64,000 nt of DNA from Opitutales bacterium (GCA_017935025.1 JAGBIL010000013.1:1-64000), one strand, 5' to 3'; positions 34,135 through 43,771 are shown, numbered from the stretch's first letter. The notes: a model not told the origin generated them from the sequence alone. Program-made: numbers and translations.

Positions 34135-36099
34135 ATGGCTCTTTTTCGACGCTGCTCGTATTTTTTTGCACTTTGGGTGTTGTGCGCCGCCTGTATTTTG
34201 ATTCTATCGGCAATCGGTCGTATACTCCTTTGGAAATTCGCCGCCGGCATTGATTTTTTCATGGCGGAAACATGGGAAGCATGGTGCGTGGCATTGCGCT
34301 TCGACCTCATGGTCTCCGCCTATTTTTCCGCTCCGATTCTCTTGTGTTGCCTTTGCACCCTCGCGTTCCCGCGCCGAAGAAGCATTTTCTTGCGGACGGG
34401 AACGGTGATGACCTGCATTTTCGGGATGATTTTTATTCTGATTGAAATCATCAATTTCGGTTTCTTCTGCGAATACCACGACCAGTTCAATATTTGGGTG
34501 CTCGGCGCGGTGAACGACGATGCCGGAGCGATTTTCCGAACCATCGCGGAGGAATATCACTGGGGGCGCTATCTGGCGACGGCGCTCGCCGCAATCTGCG
34601 TGTGGATTTTCGGAATAAACTTTCTGGCAAAACGTGTATTTCGTTTTGTCGCCCGACGAAACCTCAAGGCCAGGACCGCTCTCGTTATTTTGCCGATGTT
34701 TTTAATTATCGCCGTCATCTGTTATCGGGGAGGCATCTCCCGACGCCCTCCGCGCCTGCGTGATGCTGCCGTTTGCGAAACCGATGCCGTCAACAAGCTC
34801 GTGCTCAATCCTGCGTTCGCGCTCAAACACGCGGCAATCGACTCATGGAAAATTTCCAACGGCGGCAAACAACCGGAGTTCGTGAAGGACATCCGGCAAC
34901 AGTCCGCGCTGATCTACGGTGAACGCGCGAGAACGGCGGGAACGATTCACGATTTGATTTTGAAGAAAAACGAACGCGCGTTCCCGTCCGCTCCGCGTCC
35001 TCGCCGCGTCTATCTTTTCGTCATGGAAAGCTACGACCGCTGGCCGATGCGGGGAAAATACGCCGGGAACGATTTGTGCGACACTCTGCGTGCACTGGAA
35101 AAATCCGGCGCATCTTCGGACAACTTCACCTCCGCCTCTCACGGAACGATGCTTACGCTCACGACGCTCATGTCGGGTATTCCGCATATCGATGTCGCGC
35201 AGAACTACCGCCCGAACGGAGCCCGGGCGCTCCCGACCGCCACCGCAAAAATTTTCCGTTCCCTCGGCTACAAAACGCGTTTCGCATACTGCGGCTACGG
35301 GCTCTGGCAACACGTTGAAGACTACGCGCGGGATCAGGGATTTGACGAAATTGTCCTCGGGAGCGATGTTGAGAATTGTCCGGAGAAATACAAAGGCGAA
35401 TGGGGCGTTCCCGACGGTTTTCTTTTCTCGCATCTTGCCGGATTAGCGGAAAAAGACGGCGACGTTCCCGTCTTTACTCTGATTTTGAGCGCATCCTATC
35501 ACCCTCCGTACAATTTGCCGCTGGAAGAACTCGGTTGCGCACCGGCGACACTCTCAGGCAACATCGAAAAAATCAGCGACGGCTCCGTTCCGCACAACAC
35601 GTTTTCCCACTTTAAATACGCGGACCGGGAGCTGGGAAAATTCGTCGCACGCGTTTCCGCCAAAGATCCGAATGTGATCATCGCCGTCACGGGAGATCAT
35701 TTTTCCCGACGCTTCCCGAGCAAAACACCTACGCTTGACGAACGCACACAAGTGCCTTTCGTCATCGTCGGGAAAGACATTCCTGCGGGAACGCAACTTC
35801 CTTTCGGAACCCACGCAGACATCGTTCCGACCTTGCTTTCGCTCTGCGCGCCGGAAGGATTCGTCTACCCGAGCTTCGGAGAAAATCTCTTTTCGGGAAA
35901 AGCCCGTTCCCGCGAATGTACGCTCGGAGCGGGAGTCGTTCTTCACAAAAACGGCGGCTCGCTCTACGGGAACGCGAAAGTCCATTACGGCGAACGCACC
36001 TCCGAAGAGGCCGCCGCGCACCGCGAAGCTCTCGTCGATGCCTGGCGCGCCCTCGCCTGGTTCTATTTTGAAAAAGAACACCTCCCCGAACACAAATAA
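34135..36099 (+). CDS. LTA-synthase-like membrane phosphoglycerol/phosphoethanolamine transferase
   Basis: 654 aa from ATG at 34135. Five hydrophobic segments in the first 215 residues anchor it in the inner membrane; the rest is a periplasmic sulfatase-fold domain: RRVYLFVMESYDRW (metal site; Ser at the place of the usual Thr nucleophile or nearby SASHGT), LSASYHPPYNLP, AVTGDHFSR (metal Asp-His) and TQVPFVIVGKD, THADIVPTLL. Family members transfer phosphoglycerol or phosphoethanolamine to glycans or lipid A. The donor and acceptor are unknown. A TTG at 34099 is an unlikely start. Confidence 0.82.
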   Translation: MALFRRCSYFFALWVLCAACILILSAIGRILLWKFAAGIDFFMAETWEAWCVALRFDLMVSAYFSAPILLCCLCTLAFPRRRSIFLRTGTVMTCIFGMIFILIEIINFGFFCEYHDQFNIWVLGAVNDDAGAIFRTIAEEYHWGRYLATALAAICVWIFGINFLAKRVFRFVARRNLKARTALVILPMFLIIAVICYRGGISRRPPRLRDAAVCETDAVNKLVLNPAFALKHAAIDSWKISNGGKQPEFVKDIRQQSALIYGERARTAGTIHDLILKKNERAFPSAPRPRRVYLFVMESYDRWPMRGKYAGNDLCDTLRALEKSGASSDNFTSASHGTMLTLTTLMSGIPHIDVAQNYRPNGARALPTATAKIFRSLGYKTRFAYCGYGLWQHVEDYARDQGFDEIVLGSDVENCPEKYKGEWGVPDGFLFSHLAGLAEKDGDVPVFTLILSASYHPPYNLPLEELGCAPATLSGNIEKISDGSVPHNTFSHFKYADRELGKFVARVSAKDPNVIIAVTGDHFSRRFPSKTPTLDERTQVPFVIVGKDIPAGTQLPFGTHADIVPTLLSLCAPEGFVYPSFGENLFSGKARSRECTLGAGVVLHKNGGSLYGNAKVHYGERTSEEAAAHREALVDAWRALAWFYFEKEHLPEHK

Positions 36100-36171
36100 A
36101 CGCAACTTGATAAAACCTCGTTCTGCTCCTTTGTGATTAAAAAAATCGCAGGAAAGGATTACGATTTCTCC

Positions 36172-37182
36172 ATGGAAAAAAAGTATTTTCCTTTTACGGA
36201 AGACGCTGCGGCAGGCATTGCAACGCTCGGCGAAATAAAAATTATCGAACGCATTCGCGCCGCGTTTGAAAAAATCTCGCCGCCCGCACCGCGCGGAATC
36301 GGCGACGATTGCGCCGTCCTTCCCGCCGTTCCGGAAAATTTCCCCGCTCAAACCGCGGGAACGCCGAAACGCCTCGTCACCACCGACAGCGTAATTTTTT
36401 CCAAACATTTTGACGAAAGCGTTTCGCCGGAAAATGCCGGGAAAAAACTGATTCGCCGCAACGTGAGCGATATCGCGGCAATGAGCGGCGTTCCCGCCGA
36501 TGCCGTGCTCGCGCTCGTCATGAGCGGCGACGTTTCCGCCGCGTGGCTCGACCGCTTCCTGCGCGGTGTCGCCGAGGCGTGCACGGAATGTCGCGTGGAG
36601 CTTTCCGGCGGCGATGTCGCCTCCGCTCCCGCGAAACATTTTTTTTCCGCGACGCTTGCGCTCACCGGATTTTCCGAAAATCCGCTTCTGCGCACGGGCG
36701 CGCGCGAAGGCGATTTTCTCTACGTCACGGGAACGCTCGGCGGAAGCATTTTGAAAAAACATTTCGATTTCCGTCCACGCATCGACGAAGGGCGTTTTCT
36801 TGCCGCCCTGCCCGATAGTATCGTTCGCGCCTGCATCGACGTTACCGACGGTTTGCTCAAAGACCATGCGGCACTTTTGCCTGCGGGAACGCACGCCGAG
36901 TTCGCCTTTGACTCGCTTCCGCTTTCCGGCGATGCGCGCACGCTCGGCGGCAACTTAATACGGCGCGCATTTTGCGACGGCGAAGACTACGAACTGCTCA
37001 TCGCCGTCGCGGGAACGCAGACCGATTTTTTTGAAAAAACCTGGCGGGAAAAATTTCCGGGAATCCGAATTTCGCGCATCGCAAAAATCGTTTCCGGAGC
37101 AGAAAACCCGGAGCTTTCCCGCCGCCTCGCAGACGCTCGCGCCTACGAACACTTCGTTTCAAAAGAGTCCTCCGAAGCCTGA
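36172..37182 (+). CDS. thiL: Thiamine-monophosphate kinase
   Basis: 336 aa from ATG at 36172 with AGGAAAGGA upstream; a GTG at 36133 is possible. PurM/ThiL fold: ATLGEIKIIERI, GIGDDCAVLP (metal and ATP, about 43-52), VTTDSVIFSKHFD, the pair NVSDIAAMSGVPADAVLALVMS, LSGGDVASAP, VTGTLGGS, CIDVTDGLLKD, and FCDGEDYELLIAV near the end. Phosphorylates thiamine monophosphate to the pyrophosphate coenzyme. Convergent with the M50 protease gene. Confidence 0.93.
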   Translation: MEKKYFPFTEDAAAGIATLGEIKIIERIRAAFEKISPPAPRGIGDDCAVLPAVPENFPAQTAGTPKRLVTTDSVIFSKHFDESVSPENAGKKLIRRNVSDIAAMSGVPADAVLALVMSGDVSAAWLDRFLRGVAEACTECRVELSGGDVASAPAKHFFSATLALTGFSENPLLRTGAREGDFLYVTGTLGGSILKKHFDFRPRIDEGRFLAALPDSIVRACIDVTDGLLKDHAALLPAGTHAEFAFDSLPLSGDARTLGGNLIRRAFCDGEDYELLIAVAGTQTDFFEKTWREKFPGIRISRIAKIVSGAENPELSRRLADARAYEHFVSKESSEA

Positions 37183-37192
37183 ACCCGACGCG

Positions 37193-37885
37193 CTAAAACA
37201 GTCCGGAAATAAATTCGCTCAAGTAAAGGAATCCTTTCGCGAAAAATCCCACCACGGGACGAAAAATCATGCCCAGAACGGGATTTTCCGGCGGAAGATT
37301 GATGGCGAGAAGCAAAATCCACCACGCGTTACGCGCGATTTTGCTAAACGTTTCCTCCGTCATCCCGACGGCATAGCGCAACACGCGGGAACCGTCGAGC
37401 GGCGGAAGCGGCATCAGGTTAAACACCGCCAAGCTGCAATTCACCATGATGAACATGAGGAAAAAATCGTAAACCGTTTCCGGAATCATTTCCGAATTTA
37501 TTCCCCAAAGTGCGCCGAAAGTAATCGCGCCGACAAGCGCGAGCAGAAAATTCATTCCCGGTCCGGAAAGCGTAATCAAAATATCGTCTGCGCGGCGCGT
37601 TTTTGCATTGGCGAGAGAAACCTGCACGGGTTTCCCCCAGCCGATGAGCCCGAACGGAAGCCCGCCGAACAGGAGCGGAAGAAAAATCATCATTCCCGGA
37701 ATCGCAAGCGTACCGAGCGGATCGATGTGCGCAACGGGATTGAGCGTTACGCGTCCCTGCGCACGCGGGAGCAAGTCGCCGCGCTTATCCGCAGTCCAAG
37801 CGTGCCCGAATTCGTGGAGCGAAATGCACAACACAAGAACGATAAACTGAATTATCGCCCATCTCAACGGTTCCCAATATTCCAT
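37193..37885 (-). CDS. Site-2-type membrane metalloprotease (M50)
   Basis: 230 aa, nearly all membrane. Zinc motif HEFGH (about 24-28) in the first helix region and the third ligand in NLMPLPPLDGSRVL (about 160-173, Asp). No PDZ or CBS domains, so this is the compact Rv-type/SpoIVFB-like subgroup. Such proteases cut membrane-embedded regulators. The start overlaps the stop of the upstream gene by one base, showing translational coupling. Confidence 0.9.
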   Translation of the reverse strand: MEYWEPLRWAIIQFIVLVLCISLHEFGHAWTADKRGDLLPRAQGRVTLNPVAHIDPLGTLAIPGMMIFLPLLFGGLPFGLIGWGKPVQVSLANAKTRRADDILITLSGPGMNFLLALVGAITFGALWGINSEMIPETVYDFFLMFIMVNCSLAVFNLMPLPPLDGSRVLRYAVGMTEETFSKIARNAWWILLLAINLPPENPVLGMIFRPVVGFFAKGFLYLSEFISGLF

Positions 37886-38802
37886 TAATTTCCCTCTTCT
37901 CTCTTGCGTTTAATGATTTCAAAAACCTGCCTGCGGGAACGCTCCAGCGCGGGAACGCCAACCGTTTCCCGCAACAGTGTATTTGCTTCCTCGATACGTC
38001 CGAGCTCTGCGAGCGAGCGCGCGCGGTGAAGCGCGGCGGCGGCAAGTAATTCCGGATTTTTTTTCACGGAGGCAAGCCGTGCGACAATTTCCCACGCAGA
38101 CAACGCCGCACGCCAATTCGGTTCTTCGATATCGTAAAACGATTCGGCGTAGCGCCAGTAAAAATTCGGATCGGAATCCGAATCGGAAAGAGCTGCAGCG
38201 AGAATAAAAGCGTCCTGCATTTCGCGGTCCAGCTCCGCCCGCTTCGGAAAGACTTTTTTCGAGAGCAAAGCATCGCGATGATCGCACAAAAATTCGCCGT
38301 AAACCGCGACGTTTTCCGCATCGGGATTTTCGGAAAGACCGCGCCGAAAACGCGGGAACGCTTCCGCGGCCGCGCCGCGTTCGGCAAGAATTTCGGCGAG
38401 TAAAAACTGCGCAGGCGCAAATGTTTCGCTGATTTTTTCAGCTTTCAGGAGCAATTCTTCGGCACGTTCGTTTTCCCCTCCGTCGTACAAAAATTCCGCA
38501 AAGAAAAACAGCGCGGGAACGGAATCCGGAAAGCGCGCAAGGAGGTTTTCGTAGCGTGCTGCGATGTCTGCGGCGCGGCGGGAACTCTCGTTTTGGGGAA
38601 GCGTTTCCGCATCCGCATAAAATGCGTCGCGGCGCACGGTCAACTCCGTCAACTCGGCAATCAGCGTGTCGATTTCGCGCTTGGCGATCAGTGCGTCCGC
38701 ATCGGGAGAAGCGGTTTTCGGATTTTCCGTTTCCGCAAAAACCGGCAACGCGAAAGCGCCGAAAACGACGAGCGCGAACCAAATTTTTAGTGCGTTACGC
38801 AT
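37885..38802 (-). CDS. Exported TPR-like helical protein
   Basis: 305 aa with signal peptide MRNALKIWFALVVFGAFALPVFAE. The rest is helical with tetratricopeptide-like pairs (ALFFFAEFLYDGGENERAEELLLKAEKI, AQFLLAEILAERGAAAEAFPRFRRGL). TPRs mediate protein contacts in the periplasm. It overlaps folA upstream by 8 bp and the M50 gene downstream by 1 bp, so folA, this gene and the protease form one operon. Confidence 0.75.
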   Translation of the reverse strand: MRNALKIWFALVVFGAFALPVFAETENPKTASPDADALIAKREIDTLIAELTELTVRRDAFYADAETLPQNESSRRAADIAARYENLLARFPDSVPALFFFAEFLYDGGENERAEELLLKAEKISETFAPAQFLLAEILAERGAAAEAFPRFRRGLSENPDAENVAVYGEFLCDHRDALLSKKVFPKRAELDREMQDAFILAAALSDSDSDPNFYWRYAESFYDIEEPNWRAALSAWEIVARLASVKKNPELLAAAALHRARSLAELGRIEEANTLLRETVGVPALERSRRQVFEIIKRKREEGN

Positions 38803-39316
38803 TTTTTGAAAAATCCCGACGAAGGAATTTTCGAATCACGAAATTTTCGCCGCGAAGCAGTTCCGTTCCCGCGTCGAAATCGTCTTCAAACGGCGGGAAA
38901 AACGCGTCGCCGACGGGCTCGGCATCAATCGTCGTCAGAAAAATCTCCGAGCAATGCGGCAGAAGCTGGCGGTAAATTTCCGCGCCTCCGGCGACAAAGA
39001 TTTTCCTCTCCGGCGCGATGGCTTCGAGCTCGGAAAGTTCGCGAATACAAAAGAGATTTTCGGAAGGCAGTGTTCCCGCAGGAAGTTTTCCCGAGCGGGA
39101 AAGCACGACCGTAACGCGCCCGGGAAGCGGTCGCCCGATGGATTCGTACGTTTTCCGGCCCATCAGCAAAATACCTCCCATCGTCGTTTGCTTAAAAAAT
39201 TTAAAGTCCTCGGGAATGTGCCACGGGATCGCGTTCCCGTTGCCGATGACGCGATTTTTCGCCATCGCAGCGATAGCGGTAAACGGACGGGAGAATTTCT
39301 CGGAAGAAAGAAGCAT
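38795..39316 (-). CDS. folA: Dihydrofolate reductase
   Basis: 173 aa from ATG at 39316. DHFR signature FTAIAAMAKNRVIGNGNAIPWHIPEDFKFFK (about 12-42), GGILLMGRKTYESIGRPLPGRVTVVLSR, and IFVAGGAEIYRQLLP (about 108-122). Reduces dihydrofolate with NADPH. It follows thyA, which makes the dihydrofolate, on the same strand 123 bp downstream. An upstream extension to 39388 reads through a heptad repeat and is not real. Confidence 0.95.
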   Translation of the reverse strand: MLLSSEKFSRPFTAIAAMAKNRVIGNGNAIPWHIPEDFKFFKQTTMGGILLMGRKTYESIGRPLPGRVTVVLSRSGKLPAGTLPSENLFCIRELSELEAIAPERKIFVAGGAEIYRQLLPHCSEIFLTTIDAEPVGDAFFPPFEDDFDAGTELLRGENFVIRKFLRRDFSKNA

Positions 39317-39439
39317 TTTCGGAAAAATTAGCGAATAATGAATAGTGAACAGTGAATAATTCAGTGCGAATGTTTTTGCTTCCAGCAAAAACTCTAAGTA
39401 TGCGTTATTAACTATTCGTTATCCATTATTCATTAAAAA
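39317..39439. repeat. Heptad-word inverted repeat between thyA and folA
   Basis: Words such as TAATGAA, TAGTGAA, CAGTGAA, TAATTCA on the left are mirrored by GTTATTA, ACTATTC, GTTATCC, ATTATTC on the right, around a central palindrome TTTTTGCTTCCAGCAAAAA. No coding potential. The transcript would fold into a long imperfect hairpin. Confidence 0.7.
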
Positions 39440-40285
39440 TCACACCGCGACGGGAGCTTTGATGCCCGGATGCGGATCGTAATTCTCAATGGAAATATCT
39501 TCGTAGCGGAAGGCGAAAATATCTTTCACGTCGGGGTTAAGATTCAGCGTCGGGAGTGCGCGCGGCTCGCGGGAAAGCTGTCGGGCGACCTGCTCGAAGT
39601 GGTTGCTGTAAATGTGCGCGTCGCCGAACGTGTGGACAAAATCTCCGACGCCGAGCCCGCAAACCTGCGCAATCATGTGCGTGAAAAGCGCGTAGCTTGC
39701 GATGTTGAACGGCACTCCGAGGAACAAATCCGCGCTACGCTGATAAAGCTGGCAACTCAACTTGCCGTTCCCGCCGACGTAAAACTGAAACAGCGTGTGG
39801 CACGGCGGGAGCGCCACTTTGTCCGCTTCGGCGGGATTCCAACCGGAAACGATAAGGCGGCGGGACGCGGGATTGCGCTTGATTTCGGCAATGAGATTGG
39901 CAATTTGGTCAACGCCGTCGCGCGCGAATGTGCCATCCGCATTTTTCGTTGCGCCGAAGTTGCGCCACTGGTGTCCGTAAATCGGTCCGAGATCGCCTTC
40001 GTTGCGCCCGAAGCGCGCGCACTGCTCGGCAGTACTCCACTCGTCCCAAATCGTAACGCCGCGTTCCCGCAACCATGCGTTATTCGTGTGTCCGCCGATG
40101 AACCAAAGCAGTTCCTGAATGATGGAACGCGTGTGGACTTTCTTCGTCGTAACAAGCGGAAAGCCTTTCGATAAATCGAAACGCATTTGCGCTCCGAAAA
40201 TCCCGCGCGTACCGACCCCGGTGCGGTCGCTGCGATTTTCGCCGTTTTCAAAAACGTTTCGCAGTAAATCTAAGTAAGCTTTCAC
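39440..40285 (-). CDS. thyA: Thymidylate synthase ThyA
   Basis: 281 aa. Motifs: [22 protein letters not shown] (folate/dUMP phosphate loop), [23 protein letters not shown], the catalytic [13 protein letters not shown] (Cys, about 159), [23 protein letters not shown] and HIYSNH. Makes dTMP from dUMP with methylene-THF. The chromosome uses ThyA, not ThyX, consistent with the nearby folA. Confidence 0.97.
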   Translation of the reverse strand: MKAYLDLLRNVFENGENRSDRTGVGTRGIFGAQMRFDLSKGFPLVTTKKVHTRSIIQELLWFIGGHTNNAWLRERGVTIWDEWSTAEQCARFGRNEGDLGPIYGHQWRNFGATKNADGTFARDGVDQIANLIAEIKRNPASRRLIVSGWNPAEADKVALPPCHTLFQFYVGGNGKLSCQLYQRSADLFLGVPFNIASYALFTHMIAQVCGLGVGDFVHTFGDAHIYSNHFEQVARQLSREPRALPTLNLNPDVKDIFAFRYEDISIENYDPHPGIKAPVAV

Positions 40286-40423
40286 GAAATATTACAAATG
40301 GGTTGTTGGCTGATTAACGGGAAAATAAACGGCTTAATCTTTAATGTGGAATGTTTAATAAACACTAAACATTAAACGATAAACCGTTCACGGGAACGAC
40401 AGGAGTATCGCTTTTCCCGCTTT
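40286..40423. repeat. Short heptad-like spacer between thyA and thrS
   Basis: AT-rich words TTTAATG, TTTAATA, AACACTA, AACATTA, AACGATA form an imperfect inverted repeat (about 40336-40382). It is followed by the composite hairpin words seen elsewhere (ACAGGAGTATCGC). No gene. Confidence 0.45.
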
Positions 40424-42265
40424 TTACCCGCGCATGGTGGTGTTGAGCCGGCGTTCGCGGATGAGCGGCATGAGCTTGTCGATAAATTCCTGCAATGTGC
40501 AGGATCCTTCGAGCGATTTATCCGCGCGGGAACGCACGTTGACCAACCCGGCTTCCATTTCCTTGGCGCCGATGACGAGCATATGCGGGACCTTTTCGAG
40601 CTCGGCGCGACGGATTTTCGCTCCGAGCTTGTCGGAATGTTCGTCCACGGTTGCGCGGATTCGCAGTTTGCGAAGTTCGGCAACGACGTTTTTCGCGTGA
40701 TCGACGAGACCGTCGTTGAGCGGCAACACGCGCACCTGTTCCGGCGCAAGCCATGTCGGGAAATCTCCCGCAAAATGTTCGATCAAAATCCCGACGAAGC
40801 GTTCGAGCGAACCGAACGGCGCGCGGTGAATCATGACCGGACGACGCGGAGTGTTGTCCGAGCCCGTGTAGGTCAAATCGAAGCGCTCCGGCAGGTTGAA
40901 ATCGACCTGCACGGTGCCGAGCTGCCAGCCGCGACCGAGCGTATCTTTCACAACAAAGTCGATTTTCGGTCCGTAAAATGCCGCTTCGCCCTTTTCTTCG
41001 ACCACGGGAACTCCGAGCGTTGCCGCCGCCGCGCGGCAGGCGTTTTCGGCGCGTTCCCAATTTTCGTCCTTGCCGATGTATTTATCGGATTCGGGATCGC
41101 GTAGCCCGACACGCACGGAATAATCTTTCATGCCGAGCGTGGTCAGAATGATGTTCACGAGCTCGAGGCAGGAGCAAACTTCCTGGTGGATTTGGTCTTC
41201 CGTGCAGAAAATGTGCCCGTCGTCCTGCGTAAAGCCGCGCACGCGGGTCAGCCCGTTGAGCTCGCCGGATTGTTCCCAGCGGTAAACGGTACCGAACTCG
41301 GCGAGGCGCACGGGAAGCTCGCGGTAGGAATGCGGCTGCGAGGCGTAAAGTTTGACGTGGAACGGGCAATTCATCGGCTTGAGCAGGAAGCCGTCGAGCG
41401 TTCCCGCGTTAAGCAAATCCGAAAAATCCGCGCAGGTCTTGCCTTCCGCCGCAAGCGCGTCGATTTGCTCCTGATCAATGACCGGAGTGAATTGCGATTC
41501 GCGGTAATACGGGAAGTGCCCCGATGTACGGAAAAGATTGAGATTTCCGATGTTCGGCGTGAACACCTGGCTGTAGCCTTGGCGGAAAAGTTCTTCGCCG
41601 ATAAACGTCTGAAGCTCTTGGCGAATGACGGAGCCGTTCGGTGTCCACAGCACCAAGCCCTGCCCGACGGAATCGTCGATGGTAAAAAGTTTCAGCTCCT
41701 TGCCGAGTTTGCGGTGGTCGCGCTTTTTCGCTTCCTCGAGATTGTGCAAATATTCTTCGAGCTCCGCCTTCGACGGGAACGCCACGCCGTAAATGCGTTG
41801 GAGCTGCTTGTTTTTTTCGTCGCCGCGATGATACGCGCCCGCGATGGAGAGCAACTTCACGGCTTTAACCTGCGACGTGTAGCGCACGTGCGGACCCGCG
41901 CAAAGGTCGAGAAATTCGCCGTTGCGGTAGAACGTGATTTTTTCGCCTTCGGGAATGTCGGCAAGGCGTCCGGGTTTAAATTCGCTGAGCGCCGGCGTTT
42001 CCGAAATCAGTTTTTCGGCTTCTTCGCGGGAAACTTCGAAGCATTCGAACTTCTGGTTTTCCTTAGCGATTTTTTTCATCTCCGCCTCGATTTTTTCGAG
42101 GTCTTCTGCCGTGAATTTGTGTTCAAGATCGAAATCGTAGTAAAACCCGTTATCCGTAGCGGGTCCGATGTCGAGTTTAGCGTCCGGGAAAAGACGAAGA
42201 ACGGCGGTCGCAAGCATATGCGCCGCACTGTGGCGGAGTTCCTGAATGGGTGTCATTGTTGCCAT
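40424..42265 (-). CDS. thrS: Threonyl-tRNA synthetase
   Basis: 613 aa from ATG at 42265 (MATMTPIQELRHSAAHMLATAVL). The editing/SAD domain starts at once (HSAAHMLA, about 11-18), so the N-terminal TGS domain of the E. coli enzyme is absent. Catalytic core: HFPYYRESQF, KPMNCPFHVKLY (zinc Cys), PVRLAEFGTVYRWEQSGEL, RGFTQDDGHIFC, and motif 3 HRAPFGSLERFVGILIEH. The anticodon-binding domain ends the protein. Charges tRNA-Thr and edits Ser-tRNA. The frame is open upstream but without family support. Confidence 0.95.
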   Translation of the reverse strand: MATMTPIQELRHSAAHMLATAVLRLFPDAKLDIGPATDNGFYYDFDLEHKFTAEDLEKIEAEMKKIAKENQKFECFEVSREEAEKLISETPALSEFKPGRLADIPEGEKITFYRNGEFLDLCAGPHVRYTSQVKAVKLLSIAGAYHRGDEKNKQLQRIYGVAFPSKAELEEYLHNLEEAKKRDHRKLGKELKLFTIDDSVGQGLVLWTPNGSVIRQELQTFIGEELFRQGYSQVFTPNIGNLNLFRTSGHFPYYRESQFTPVIDQEQIDALAAEGKTCADFSDLLNAGTLDGFLLKPMNCPFHVKLYASQPHSYRELPVRLAEFGTVYRWEQSGELNGLTRVRGFTQDDGHIFCTEDQIHQEVCSCLELVNIILTTLGMKDYSVRVGLRDPESDKYIGKDENWERAENACRAAAATLGVPVVEEKGEAAFYGPKIDFVVKDTLGRGWQLGTVQVDFNLPERFDLTYTGSDNTPRRPVMIHRAPFGSLERFVGILIEHFAGDFPTWLAPEQVRVLPLNDGLVDHAKNVVAELRKLRIRATVDEHSDKLGAKIRRAELEKVPHMLVIGAKEMEAGLVNVRSRADKSLEGSCTLQEFIDKLMPLIRERRLNTTMRG

Positions 42266-42458
42266 AACTGAAACTGAAAAATGGATTTTCAGAAATTGAA
42301 TACATTTCCCGTGCCATTTGCAAAAACAAAGGGCGCGGGGAAATCCCGCCGGCAGGCGACACGCATAACAATTGTTGCCCTGCGTACGGAACACACACTA
42401 ATATACCACAAAATAAGTAGTCTTTTATATTTTTCGAAACGCTTAACGCTTTAAAGAT

Positions 42459-43061
42459 ATGCCGTTCGTTATTTCCTCCTTAAATTGGAGCTTTCTCGTC
42501 GACTGGGTGTTCATTACCTCCGTCGCCGTTACTTCATTTCTCACCTGGAGAAATGCAAAAGAGCTTAAGCGGCAATTTTCATTGAGCCGCATTCATGCGG
42601 AAATAGACAAAATAAACGCCGAAACACTCGCCGTAGACATACGCCGCTGCCTGCAGGAAAGCATCATGTCTCCGTTTAACATTTCTTCCGAAGAGGGAAA
42701 ACGGAAAATCTCCGTTTACGAAGCGGCGCGGGAACGCACGAGCGGGCTTGATACCGCAGTAAACCTACCTCACGAACTCGTGAGCGTTTTAAGAGCATTC
42801 ATTCGTTTATTTGAAAAAATCCATAGTGAGCAATCCATATCGCACGCGGACAGAGAAGCGCTTCTCTCCAAATTGTGCGCGGCAAAAAAACACATCGGCG
42901 AACTCATCCACTACGCAGAAGGGGCTCAAAACATTTCCGGAAAGGAAATCCGTTTCCTGAAAATCATGGAAAAAATTTACGGAATATACGGGAAATGCGG
43001 CGTAACGGAAGAAACCTACTACAAACTGAATGTTGCCCCGCCCGTAATTTCATACGAATAA
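42459..43061 (+). CDS. Small membrane-anchored helical protein
   Basis: 200 aa. One hydrophobic segment near the N-terminus (about 8-29), then a charged helical domain (about 33-190) with coiled-coil tendency (NAKELKRQFSLSRIHAEIDKIN). No family recognised. It is divergent from thrS and ends at the tRNA terminator next to the prophage, so it is the last chromosomal gene before the insertion. Confidence 0.65.
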   Translation: MPFVISSLNWSFLVDWVFITSVAVTSFLTWRNAKELKRQFSLSRIHAEIDKINAETLAVDIRRCLQESIMSPFNISSEEGKRKISVYEAARERTSGLDTAVNLPHELVSVLRAFIRLFEKIHSEQSISHADREALLSKLCAAKKHIGELIHYAEGAQNISGKEIRFLKIMEKIYGIYGKCGVTEETYYKLNVAPPVISYE

Positions 43062-43063
43062 AA

Positions 43064-43087
43064 AAGACCCGCATTGCTGCGGGTCTT
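43064..43087 (-). terminator. Terminator downstream of the disrupted tRNA locus
   Basis: AAGACCCGC (43064-43072) and GCGGGTCTT (43079-43087) form a 9-bp stem; the A-run at 43061-43065 gives T on the minus strand. It directly follows the tRNA 3' end in minus-strand orientation and overlaps the end of the plus-strand gene. Confidence 0.7.
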
Positions 43088-43092
43088 GAAAG

Positions 43093-43115
43093 TGGTAGCC
43101 GGTGCAGGACTCGAA
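43093..43115 (-). other. attL: tRNA 3'-end remnant
   Basis: On the minus strand these 23 bases read as the 3' end of a tRNA: TTCGAGTCC of the T-arm, the acceptor 3' strand and an encoded CCA. The match to tRNA structure stops at 43115; what follows is not tRNA. The tRNA terminator lies just beyond the CCA. This is the expected left junction of an element integrated in a tRNA 3' end; the intact tRNA should lie at the right junction, outside the window. Confidence 0.8.
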
Positions 43116-43531
43116 GGTTTTTTGAGGCTTTATTTCAAGCGGTTTTGCAGGTTTTGACCGTAAAAAAGACAGAGAAAAATTTTGCTAAAAACGACCGGAA
43201 ACGAGACCGTTGAAAAACGGCGGTGTTTTGGTGCGGGTGCAGGTGATTTACCTGCAAAGACAGTGTTGACGGTGCGGGATAGAGGCGAAGACGCGAAACG
43301 CGGTTGGAGCGGGATTCCTGCACCGCATCCTTTAATGATGCGGGATTGCGGCGCATAAAAAACGTGCCGAGGGCGAAAATTTGTCCATAAAACGAGCTCA
43401 AAAAGGCGGAAGAAAAATCGGATTTTCACGGTCATTTTTTGCGGTCAAATCAAAGCGCAATAAAATTCGCCAAGTTTGACACAAATAATGAATTTGCTTG
43501 CCGAAAAAAAAAACGTGTTAGCGTGTAGCTA
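43116..43531. other. Prophage left-end non-coding region
   Basis: About 416 bp without a supported gene. It contains inverted repeats GCAGGTGATTTACCTGC (43243-43259) and GCATCCTTTAATGATGC (43325-43341), possible integrase-arm or regulator sites. Near the first gene are TTGACA (43476-43481) as a -35 candidate, without a clear -10, and a direct repeat GTGTTAGC/GTGTAGCT just before the ATG at 43532. A 101-aa frame on the minus strand has no family resemblance. Confidence 0.4.
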
Positions 43532-43771
43532 ATGACGACTCAAAAGATGGAAAATGAGATTGGTTTTCCGGTTTATCCGGAGATGTGGATGAATTACGCC
43601 GATATGGTTTGGCGGAGGAGGAAGCGCAGAGCGGAGGCGATGTATGCGCTTGTGATTTTGTTAGCGCGGGAGTGTAAGGGGCGTGCGGAGGTTTACGGCG
43701 GGAGAGACGATTGGTTTTTTGACGTGCTTGACGTAAGGCGGGCGCTTGTCGGTGCCGGAATTGATTACTGA
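43532..43771 (+). CDS. Small early phage protein, unknown function
   Basis: 79 aa, MTTQKMENEIGFPVYPEMWMNYADMVWRRRKRRAE...; contains a basic RRRKRR patch and many aromatic residues. No family recognised. First gene inside the prophage, preceded by a TTGACA element and a short direct repeat. Its stop overlaps the end of the convergent gene at 43765 by 7 bp. Confidence 0.55.
   Translation: MTTQKMENEIGFPVYPEMWMNYADMVWRRRKRRAEAMYALVILLARECKGRAEVYGGRDDWFFDVLDVRRALVGAGIDY

Noticed and set aside
43130-43435. 101-aa minus-strand gene at the prophage left end
   Set aside because: No family resemblance, composition typical of a chance frame, and it crosses inverted repeats.
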